Assembly: GCA_963676045.1 (NCBI GenBank)
Contig: OY780938.1
Location: 186,001-250,000 of the forward strand
Reading direction: 5' to 3'
From: Methanogranum sp963676045
GTDB taxonomy: Archaea > Thermoplasmatota > Thermoplasmata > Methanomassiliicoccales > Methanomethylophilaceae
DNA length: 64,000 nt
Positions 52,120 through 59,211 of the stretch are shown piece after piece. The position numbers and the translations under genes are program-made. The notes under the pieces are model-generated. The model searched no databases. It was not told the DNA's origin and saw nothing but the letters and a program-made list of their open reading frames with translations. Positions within the stretch are counted from its first letter, which is position 1, and each line of letters begins with the position of its first letter.

Positions 52120-52829
52120 ATGTCAAATTGATGGTGGTGGCAGGACCTCCGAGTTCAGGAAAGACAGCGGTCATAAAGAAGATGATCGAGCACCTTCAAC
52201 CTGATAAAAAGGTGGCATACCTGAAGGTCGACGTGGTCGTTGCCTTCGAAGATGAAGAATTGCACAGGGAGTACGGCATACCTACAAAGAAGGTCTATTC
52301 TGGGGATATGTGCCCCGACCACATGGGCATAATGGTTGTCCGCGATGCATTGGACTGGGCAGAGAGGAATGGTGCGGACGTCCTCATATACGAAAGTGCC
52401 GGATTATGTCTCAGATGCACGCCATATCTGACAGATTCCCTCGGGATATGCGTCATGTCTGCGTTGTCAGGGACCCATGCGCCATTGAAGATGGCCCCGA
52501 TGATAGCTCTCGCGGACGCATGCGTCGTCACAAAGACGGACCTCATATCCCAGGCAGAGAAGGAGGTGTTCAGGGAATCCATACGCAAAGTATCACCTCA
52601 GATGGACATAGTGGAGACAAATGCAGTCCAGGGAACGGGGATGAAGTATCTTTTCCGCATAATGGATTCAGTGGAACCCATCGAGGATTTCTCGAAGATG
52701 GAACTCAGAGGCGTGCCACCATTGGGAGTATGCACGATATGTATAGGTAAGAGGAACATCGGATGGCAGAATCATTTCGGCGTGATAAGGAGGATCGAAG
52801 ATGCAGACAACATCTATCGCGGAGAATGA
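52116..52829 (+). CDS. HypB/UreG-like SIMIBI GTPase
   Basis: 237 residues. P-loop AGPPSSGKTAV at the N-terminus, a YLKVDVVV strand, an IYESAGLCLRC switch-like region and the base-recognition motif VVTKTDLIS place it with HypB/UreG-type metallochaperone GTPases. Cysteine pairs in CLRC and CTICIGK could bind metal or a cluster. The start is TTG at 52116, overlapping the previous stop and preceded by AGGGGCGGA; an ATG at 52131 has no ribosome site. It probably helps to load metal or Fe-S in this operon. The target is unknown. Confidence 0.78.
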   Translation: MNVKLMVVAGPPSSGKTAVIKKMIEHLQPDKKVAYLKVDVVVAFEDEELHREYGIPTKKVYSGDMCPDHMGIMVVRDALDWAERNGADVLIYESAGLCLRCTPYLTDSLGICVMSALSGTHAPLKMAPMIALADACVVTKTDLISQAEKEVFRESIRKVSPQMDIVETNAVQGTGMKYLFRIMDSVEPIEDFSKMELRGVPPLGVCTICIGKRNIGWQNHFGVIRRIEDADNIYRGE

Positions 52830-53445
52830 TTGGATCCCCCCAGGCAAGAACTGCGGAGCATGCGGTCTCAATTCATGCGATGATTTTTCAAAGGCATTGA
52901 AGGAGGGTAAAGCGAACCAATACCTTTGCCCGTTCTTCACGACAACTAAGAAAATCTCCGATATAAACATAATACCCAGATACACGGGTCGCGATGTAGT
53001 GGGACAGAGCTATTCCTTTGTTCTGCGCCCTATGCCCGGAGAGATCTCTGCAAGGAAGATCGTTCTTCCGTTCAGGTCGGATCTGGTAGAGAAATGGGAC
53101 ATCAAAGAGGGCGATATAGTCGTGGGACGTCCGGCGGGAGCAGGATGTCCAGTACAGCATGTTCTCCGGGTCATCGAGGCCGATCAGGTCACCGGAGTGA
53201 TAACAGGCCATGTGGTGGGGCCTTCCTTCTCACGTGGAAAGGATGTAAAAGATGTGAAGTGCTATCATATGCTGGGATTCGAAGGGGGAGTGCTGCCGAT
53301 CACTGAAGAACCGCAATTCGGCATGAGGTATCATTTCCTTCCTGGATTCTGTATGCTTGACAGAGCGCATACAGGTTTGGTAAACACTGTGATAAAGAAA
53401 CCTTGGGGATTGCAAATACGCATAGAGAACATACTAATCTTGTGA
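52801..53445 (+). CDS. [4Fe-4S] protein (PF04060-like N-terminus)
   Basis: 214 residues. The N-terminus has CGACGLNSC and a later LCPFF cysteine (CX2CX4C...C), the Fe-S motif also seen in corrinoid iron-sulfur and RnfB-type proteins. A beta-rich domain of unknown fold follows, with GRPAGAGCPVQHVLR and KCYHMLGFEGG. The start at 52801 has AGGAGG nine bases upstream and lies inside the end of the GTPase gene. It may donate electrons or receive a cluster from the neighbouring ATPase/GTPase. The function is otherwise unknown. Confidence 0.75.
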   Translation: MQTTSIAENDWIPPGKNCGACGLNSCDDFSKALKEGKANQYLCPFFTTTKKISDINIIPRYTGRDVVGQSYSFVLRPMPGEISARKIVLPFRSDLVEKWDIKEGDIVVGRPAGAGCPVQHVLRVIEADQVTGVITGHVVGPSFSRGKDVKDVKCYHMLGFEGGVLPITEEPQFGMRYHFLPGFCMLDRAHTGLVNTVIKKPWGLQIRIENILIL

Positions 53446-53449
53446 TAAT

Positions 53450-54685
53450 ATGAGAGACATAGACAGCATTCAAAGTAAGATATCAGAGAGAAAGGCCAAA
53501 GTGTACACTGCGAAGGAGTTCAAGGAAAAGATACGAAATGGCGAGAAGATCGAACTCAAGGATGTGGATGCGATAACATGCGGTACGTTCGGAATAATGT
53601 CCGGTACCATGATGATACTCACAGTGCCTGTGGCGGGAACAGCAGAATTCAAAAAGGCCGACCGCATCGAATTGAATGGAGTCCCAGGTACTGTGGGGCC
53701 ATGTCCGAACGAATCCCTAGGTGTCGTCGACTGCATTGTGTATGGCACGTCCCATAGGGATGAGGATTACGGGGGAGGGCATCTTTTCAGGGACATCGTC
53801 GAAGGAAACGAGATCGAAGTGAAGGTCTGGTCAGGAGACCGGCTCTTCATGAGGAACATAACGAAGAAGGACCTGGTATTCTCCAGGATGATCCTCACTC
53901 GCGGCGCATTCAAGAACTACACATGTTTCTTCAATGATACCCAGGAGACATACGACACCATATTCTCCGGAAAGGGAGGCATAAAAGGCAACATGTCCGA
54001 GGCCACAGTGAGCGGATGCGGCGAGATAAATCCACTTCAGAACGACCCAGAGATGAGATACATACGTCCCGGTGCATCCGTCCTGTTGAACGGTTCACCA
54101 GGAATGGTGATCGGTACAGGTTCCAGGAGCAGCGAGCATAAGCCCAATCTGTCCATAGCTGCAGATGTCAAGGACATGATCCCTGAGTACATGGGAGGAT
54201 TCAGGACATCAGAAGGTCCAGAATGTCTGACCTCTGTCGGATTTGTAATACCCATCACAGATGAGAAGGCCTTGACCGATGCATCCATACTGGATGAATA
54301 TTCGGCATTACCTCTGGCGGACATACACGACAGGATACCCAGATCAAAGGACCTATACTCTTCCGTCTGGAGAGGAACCGATCACGACATATGTGCAGAC
54401 GGGTCGAAATGCATACATTGCGATTTTTGCGAGGCAGAGGAGATGTGCCCCCTCGATGCATTGAGTCCAGGAGGAGAGATCGACAGGACCCTTTGCATGT
54501 CCTGTGGGTATTGCACATCCACATGCGTGGGCAATGTCTTCAGTGCGGAACTCGGGAGCATAAGATACGAGGGAAAGGAGATCCCGATAACACTCAGACA
54601 GTCATCCCGTACCAAGGGTGAAGAGCTTTGCGAGGTCCTGAAGAAGAGGACGGCAGAGGGTAAATGGGACCTCAGGGTGTTCTGA
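53450..54685 (+). CDS. DUF39 (COG1900) protein fused to two-cluster ferredoxin; candidate thiol-forming enzyme of CoM synthesis
   Basis: 411 residues. Residues 1-305 are the DUF39/HcyBio domain (AITCGTFGIMSGTMM with C44, VGPCPNESLG, VSGCGEINPLQNDP, GSPGMVIGTGSRSS, GPECLTSVGFVIPI). The C-terminal 80 residues are a ferredoxin with CIHCDFCEAEEMC and CMSCGYCTSTC. Known methanogen DUF39 proteins convert aspartate semialdehyde and sulfide to homocysteine with a separate ferredoxin subunit. Here it lies directly before cysteate synthase and comDE, so the analogous aldehyde-to-thiol reaction on sulfoacetaldehyde, giving CoM, is the attractive hypothesis. Homocysteine synthesis remains the alternative. 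It overlaps the next gene by one base. Confidence 0.82.
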   Translation: MRDIDSIQSKISERKAKVYTAKEFKEKIRNGEKIELKDVDAITCGTFGIMSGTMMILTVPVAGTAEFKKADRIELNGVPGTVGPCPNESLGVVDCIVYGTSHRDEDYGGGHLFRDIVEGNEIEVKVWSGDRLFMRNITKKDLVFSRMILTRGAFKNYTCFFNDTQETYDTIFSGKGGIKGNMSEATVSGCGEINPLQNDPEMRYIRPGASVLLNGSPGMVIGTGSRSSEHKPNLSIAADVKDMIPEYMGGFRTSEGPECLTSVGFVIPITDEKALTDASILDEYSALPLADIHDRIPRSKDLYSSVWRGTDHDICADGSKCIHCDFCEAEEMCPLDALSPGGEIDRTLCMSCGYCTSTCVGNVFSAELGSIRYEGKEIPITLRQSSRTKGEELCEVLKKRTAEGKWDLRVF

Positions 54686-55932
54686 TGGGGGAATACAGGC
54701 TCAAATGTCTCGATGGAGGAGAATCCATAGAGGATGATTATTCGCTCATCTGCCCTAACGGTCACATCGGATTGCTAAGGACGGAATATGCGAATAAACG
54801 TCTGGAATTGACAGACGCGAGCGGGATCTTCAAGTTCTATGAATGGCTCCCTGTTCATTCGATCATAAGGACATCCTCTGCCCCCGTGGTATTCAGGAAC
54901 GATGAGCTTTCCAGAGAGCTTGGTCTGAAGGACCTATGGATAGGGTTCACAGGTTACTATCCGGAGAGAGGTGCATATGTGACATCTGGGTCCTTCAAGG
55001 AGATGGAGGCATTCCCGACCTATGCCCGCCTAAATGACCACGGCGGCGGTACGATACTCTTGGCATCTGCTGGCAATACTGCGAGGGCATTCGCACAGGT
55101 GGCAGAGGAGACCGGTCATAGGTGCGCGATCGTCGTACCTAGAAGGTCCAAGGATAGATTGAAGGTCACCAAGGATACAGGAAAGGTCAGCCTATTCACA
55201 GTGGATGGGGATTATACCGATGCCATACAGATGTCGGACCGGATATCCTCCTTAGGTGGTTTCGTGTCCGAAGGAGGTGCCAAGAACGTGGCAAGGAGGG
55301 ATGGCATGGGAACCGTGATGTTGGAGGCCGCGCTGTCCATGAAGAGTCTGCCTGACCATTATTTTCAGGCTGTAGGCAGTGGCACAGGGGGCATAGCGGC
55401 TTGGGAAGCATCCATGCGCCTCTTGGCGGACGGACGTTTCGGTGACAGGTTACCAGTATTGGACCTCGCACAGAACATGCCATTCGCACCAATGGCGAAG
55501 GCATGGAATGCGGGACGCAGGGAGATATCTTCAGAGGACCTAGGGGATGCGACAGCGGATGAGAAGGCCGTATATGCGGATGTACTGACCAATCGCAAAC
55601 CCCCCTACGGGATCAAGGGCGGCGTGTTCGATGCCATGACCGATTGCAGAGGAAGGTTCTTCGGAATATCTAACGATGAGGCATTATACGCAGAAAAGCT
55701 ATGGTCCTCCATGGAATCCGTACATCTAGATCCTGCCGCAGCAGTGGCATTGGCAGCATTGATAAAGGCTGTAGATGAAGGCAAGGTCTCGAAGTATGAC
55801 AAGATCCTCCTCAATATGACCGGCGGAGGCATAGACCGTGCAGAGAAGGACCTTGGGATGAGGACCATAAGGCCCAAGGCCGATCTAGACAAGGACATAT
55901 CCAAAGAAGAGCTGGAGGAGATCGTCAGATGA
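54685..55932 (+). CDS. Cysteate synthase
   Basis: About 415 residues, a PLP enzyme related to threonine synthase that exchanges the phosphate of O-phosphoserine for sulfite to make L-cysteate, entering CoM biosynthesis as in Methanosarcina. The PLP lysine lies in TSGSFKEMEAFP; ASAGNTARAFAQ and GSGTGGIAAWEA are the phosphate and substrate loops. The start at 54685 overlaps the DUF39 stop (TGATG) and has AGGGTG five bases upstream; the ATG at 54664 does not. A paralogous threonine synthase role is less likely because comDE follows at once. Confidence 0.85.
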   Translation: MGEYRLKCLDGGESIEDDYSLICPNGHIGLLRTEYANKRLELTDASGIFKFYEWLPVHSIIRTSSAPVVFRNDELSRELGLKDLWIGFTGYYPERGAYVTSGSFKEMEAFPTYARLNDHGGGTILLASAGNTARAFAQVAEETGHRCAIVVPRRSKDRLKVTKDTGKVSLFTVDGDYTDAIQMSDRISSLGGFVSEGGAKNVARRDGMGTVMLEAALSMKSLPDHYFQAVGSGTGGIAAWEASMRLLADGRFGDRLPVLDLAQNMPFAPMAKAWNAGRREISSEDLGDATADEKAVYADVLTNRKPPYGIKGGVFDAMTDCRGRFFGISNDEALYAEKLWSSMESVHLDPAAAVALAALIKAVDEGKVSKYDKILLNMTGGGIDRAEKDLGMRTIRPKADLDKDISKEELEEIVR

Positions 55933-57035
55933 ACGAGCAAAAGGTAATTGACATGATAAGGTCCGAAGGCGTCGATCTCATAGCGAGCCTGCCTTGTGAC
56001 CGCAACAGGTCATTCACATCCATGATACATGAGCAATTCGATGTCGTGGACCTCACTCGTGAAGAGGACGGAGTGGGTGTTTGCGCAGGTGCATTCATGG
56101 GCGGACGCAAGCCCATGATATCGATACAGAGCTCCGGTCTAGGGAACATGATGAATGCGCTCATGTCGTTGACAGCATTCTACGGCCTTCCACTTCCAAT
56201 AATGGCAAGTTGGAGAGGTGTCGACAACGAGACAATAGAGGCGCAGAAGATGTTCAACACCAAGATTCCAGACATGTTGGACGTTTTCAGGATCGAGCAC
56301 GTAGTGATCAGATCCGAAGACGATTCAGATTCGATAAGGGGCGCCATCAGGAGAGCCTTCGATGAGAACAGGATAGTCGTCATGCTGGTCTATCCAAGTT
56401 TTTGGGAACCACAATCAGAGGTCGGATCCGCATATCCGTCCAGGGCGCGCGAGATACATGCATCTCTGAGTAAGCGGACAAAGGAGCCGAAGATGACGAG
56501 GTTGGAAGCGATAGGGAAGATAATGTCATCGATATCCGACGAGGATATCGTGGTTTCCAATATCGGCATCCCTTCCAAGGAGGTATTCGCTTCAAAGGAC
56601 CGGTGTCTGAACTTCTACATGCTTGGGAGTTACACTCAGGCGACGCCAGTGGGCCTCGGATTGGCCATTTCTACCGATAGGCACGTCTACGTCATCGATG
56701 GTGATGGGAGTTTGTTGGGCTCTTCCATATTGTCGGTTGTGGCCGATATCTCGCCAGACAATATGACCATAATATGCCTTGACAATGGAACATACGGCTC
56801 CACAGGCAATCAGATCACGCAGGCGTATTCCATATTGGATATGGAGCTGTTAGCAATCGCATATGGTATAGAGAACACAACATCGATAAATGACATCGAA
56901 GAGATAGGGCCCAGGGTCCTGACCAGAGGCGGCCCGGCATTCATACAGGTCCTGATAGTGCCTTTCAATTCGAAATCACCGAACATCGGATATTCTGCTC
57001 AAGAGATAAGGGACAGGTTCATGGGAAATCTATGA
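55929..57035 (+). CDS. comDE: Sulfopyruvate decarboxylase, fused alpha and beta subunits
   Basis: 368 residues; ThDP enzyme turning sulfopyruvate to sulfoacetaldehyde. The ComD-like half (1-165) has the ThDP-activating Glu in DLTREEDGVGVCAGA. The ComE-like half (185-368) has the ThDP/Mg motif DGDGSLLGSSIL ending in DNGTYGSTGN. Subunit fusion is known in Methanosarcina-type enzymes. The ATG overlaps the cysteate synthase stop by 4 nt. The aminotransferase needed to turn cysteate into sulfopyruvate is not in the operon. Confidence 0.9.
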   Translation: MNEQKVIDMIRSEGVDLIASLPCDRNRSFTSMIHEQFDVVDLTREEDGVGVCAGAFMGGRKPMISIQSSGLGNMMNALMSLTAFYGLPLPIMASWRGVDNETIEAQKMFNTKIPDMLDVFRIEHVVIRSEDDSDSIRGAIRRAFDENRIVVMLVYPSFWEPQSEVGSAYPSRAREIHASLSKRTKEPKMTRLEAIGKIMSSISDEDIVVSNIGIPSKEVFASKDRCLNFYMLGSYTQATPVGLGLAISTDRHVYVIDGDGSLLGSSILSVVADISPDNMTIICLDNGTYGSTGNQITQAYSILDMELLAIAYGIENTTSINDIEEIGPRVLTRGGPAFIQVLIVPFNSKSPNIGYSAQEIRDRFMGNL

Positions 57036-57724
57036 AGAAACGCATGCATCTGCATATCGAGGAGTCTGAGATCAGCGTATCTGCGGACGAGCTCTTCTTC
57101 GAAAAGATAAACGATTCGGTAAGGGAGGCACGTGGGATCATAAAAAGGAAGATCCGCGAAGACCCCTTTTTCGGCATAACCTACGACCCATATCCGCCGA
57201 CCCCATCGGACGACCTCCTGATAAGGAGGATGTGCCTGGCGTCGGTATCCGCTGGAGTAGGGCCGATGGCGGCTGTTGCCGGCGCTGTCGCAACATACGT
57301 GATAGAAGCATTGATCGAATCAGGTTGCAAAGATGCGGTGATAGACAATGGCGGGGACATTGCATTGATATCAGAGAACGGAACGGTAATAAAGATATAC
57401 TCCGGTAATGACGATACGGAAGGTATCGGCCTTAGGATACCGAATACCGAACATATATTGGGCATATGCACCTCTTCCGGAAGGATAGGACATTCCATAT
57501 CGTTCGGGAATGCGGATGTCGCGACTGTGATATCTGAAGATCCGATACTCGCAGATGCTTGCGCCACGGCTCTCGGGAATATGATATCCGATGAATCGAA
57601 CCTTTCATCTGCCGTCGAGAGAATATGCAGGATCGAGGGCGTCAAGGGTTGTTTCGCATTCATGGATGGTTCTGTGGCATCCTGCGGCGATGTACCTGAG
57701 TTCATAAGTTTGGAAAGGGAATGA
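57032..57724 (+). CDS. UPF0280/ApbE-like protein (COG2122)
   Basis: 230 residues of the UPF0280 family, structurally related to the flavin transferase ApbE. Visible are FFGITYDPYPPTPSDD, GPMAAVAGAVATYV, VIDNGGDIAL and SFGNADVATVISE. A family member in Methanosarcina is needed for efficient sulfide use in homocysteine formation together with the DUF39 system (as I recall the literature). Its place here, beside a DUF39 protein and CoM genes, suggests the same partnership. It overlaps both neighbours by 4 nt. Confidence 0.85.
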   Translation: MKKRMHLHIEESEISVSADELFFEKINDSVREARGIIKRKIREDPFFGITYDPYPPTPSDDLLIRRMCLASVSAGVGPMAAVAGAVATYVIEALIESGCKDAVIDNGGDIALISENGTVIKIYSGNDDTEGIGLRIPNTEHILGICTSSGRIGHSISFGNADVATVISEDPILADACATALGNMISDESNLSSAVERICRIEGVKGCFAFMDGSVASCGDVPEFISLERE

Positions 57725-58392
57725 TGTCAATGAAGTATGGTGGATTGGATCCGAAGGAATTCGATAAGAGGGCGGTTGTTACCATACCGTTCTACAACGA
57801 GTTGCATGAGAATGTAATAGAGGTTATAAGCCATTCAGGAGTCACTCCCAATGTCTGGTTGGACACCGGATGCGGCACAGGGAAGCTTTTATCTCTTTCA
57901 ATGGGGAGATTCAAGGATACGGAGTTCATAATGGCGGATCCGATGGAAGGGATGCTTGATATCGCCAAGGAGAGATCAGGCGAACGTCCAAAATACATCT
58001 GTTCTCCGACAGACGCATTGAAGATCCCCGATTCCAGCGTCGACGTCATAACGGCCGTGCTCTCCCACCATTATTATTCTCCCGAGGACAGGATGAAGGC
58101 TGAAAGTAATTGTTTCAGGATGCTCCGTCCAGGAGGAATCTTCGTCACTGTCGAGAATACGGCCCCATTGACGGATGTCGGATTGAATATGGGACTGGAA
58201 ACATGGAAGGATAAGCAGATGTCGGCAGGAAGACCGGAATGCGAGGCCGACGAGCATATGAGGAGATACGGCACCGAATTCTTCCCGATAACCGCCCCTC
58301 AGCACATAGAGCAATTGAAAAAGATAGGATTCAGTGTAGTCGAGTTGTTCAGGTACACGTACATGCAGGCAGGGTTCTACGCAATAAAGTGA
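57721..58392 (+). CDS. Class I SAM-dependent methyltransferase
   Basis: 223 residues with a Rossmann methyltransferase domain: VWLDTGCGTGKLL (motif I), FIMADPMEGML, DVITAVLSHHYY and FRMLRPGGIFVTVEN. The substrate is unknown; small molecules or a protein are possible. It starts in an ATGA overlap with UPF0280 and is the last tightly coupled gene of the operon. The next gene begins about 46 nt downstream, so membership beyond here is uncertain. Confidence 0.82.
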   Translation: MMSMKYGGLDPKEFDKRAVVTIPFYNELHENVIEVISHSGVTPNVWLDTGCGTGKLLSLSMGRFKDTEFIMADPMEGMLDIAKERSGERPKYICSPTDALKIPDSSVDVITAVLSHHYYSPEDRMKAESNCFRMLRPGGIFVTVENTAPLTDVGLNMGLETWKDKQMSAGRPECEADEHMRRYGTEFFPITAPQHIEQLKKIGFSVVELFRYTYMQAGFYAIK

Positions 58393-58438
58393 ATCCTCTT
58401 ATGCGATGTTTTTTCTCGTCGTACGTCGATATGGACTC

Positions 58439-58756
58439 ATGGCAGTGAAACAGGTCAACAAGCTCGTGCGTGACAAGATACCCGCTATAATAATGGAGTC
58501 GGGGGCTTTCCCGGATTTCAGGATATTGAATGAGGAAGAGTTCTTCAAGGCATTGGAGGACAAGCTCTTCGAAGAGGTGGAGGAGTACAGGAAAGACAGA
58601 ACTCTGGAAGAATTGGCGGACATATATCAGATGGTCGTCTGTTTGGCAGAGGTCCTGGGCGGAGGACGGAGGGAATTGGAATACATCGCAGACGAGAAAA
58701 GGATACAGCGTGGAAAATTCGATGCACGCATATTCTTGGAATCCGTTTCTGATTGA
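58439..58756 (+). CDS. MazG-like pyrophosphohydrolase (COG4997 type)
   Basis: About 105 residues. NKLVRDKIPAII at the N-terminus and the metal-binding LFEEVEEY with EELADIYQMV (EExxE...ExxD) are those of small all-alpha NTP pyrophosphatases. It probably removes abnormal nucleotides. The start at 58439 matches the family N-terminus; the frame extends to 58406 without support. It converges with the acetyltransferase gene at a 1-nt gap. Confidence 0.85.
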   Translation: MAVKQVNKLVRDKIPAIIMESGAFPDFRILNEEEFFKALEDKLFEEVEEYRKDRTLEELADIYQMVVCLAEVLGGGRRELEYIADEKRIQRGKFDARIFLESVSD

Positions 58757-58757
58757 T

Positions 58758-59204
58758 TCATGAATTCTGATGCGGGGAGGCCATCATCCTGAAGGCGTTA
58801 CCATGGTCGGTGTAGAAATCCTCCAGGAACTCCGTCTCGATGAATCCTCTCCTCTTGTAGAACATTATGGTCTCTGGATCTGTATCCCTGACCTCCAGTT
58901 GGATCATGGAGCATCCTCTCACCACGGATGCTATCTTGAATTCCTTCAGCAATTCGTTGCCCACTCCCATGCCCCTGTGCTGCTCATCTACGGCGAAAAG
59001 GGAGATAGTGGCCCGGTTGTTCTCCAACAATGCACCGCATATGTATCCGATGACCCTGCCGGTCAGATCGCATGAGACCAATTGTCCGTTCGGCCATTGG
59101 GCTATGAAGAAACTGAATACCTCAGGGACATAATACTGGTCTAGACTGGCGCATGTTATCCTATATACGGCGCCCGCATCCTCGTTCCTCATCCTTCTGA
59201 TCAT
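58758..59204 (-). CDS. GNAT-family N-acetyltransferase (RimI-like)
   Basis: 148 residues. The acetyl-CoA loop is VDEQHRGMGVGNELLKEF and the C-terminal MIQLEVRDTDPETIMFYKRRGF is typical of RimI/ArdA-like N-terminal acetyltransferases. It probably acetylates protein N-termini, though small amines are possible. The ATG at 59204 is preferred because it begins the GNAT fold and lies 8 nt after the stop of the upstream gene; the open frame to 59333 is antisense-free but not conserved. Confidence 0.83.
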   Translation of the reverse strand: MIRRMRNEDAGAVYRITCASLDQYYVPEVFSFFIAQWPNGQLVSCDLTGRVIGYICGALLENNRATISLFAVDEQHRGMGVGNELLKEFKIASVVRGCSMIQLEVRDTDPETIMFYKRRGFIETEFLEDFYTDHGNAFRMMASPHQNS

Positions 59205-59211
59205 ATGGAAA

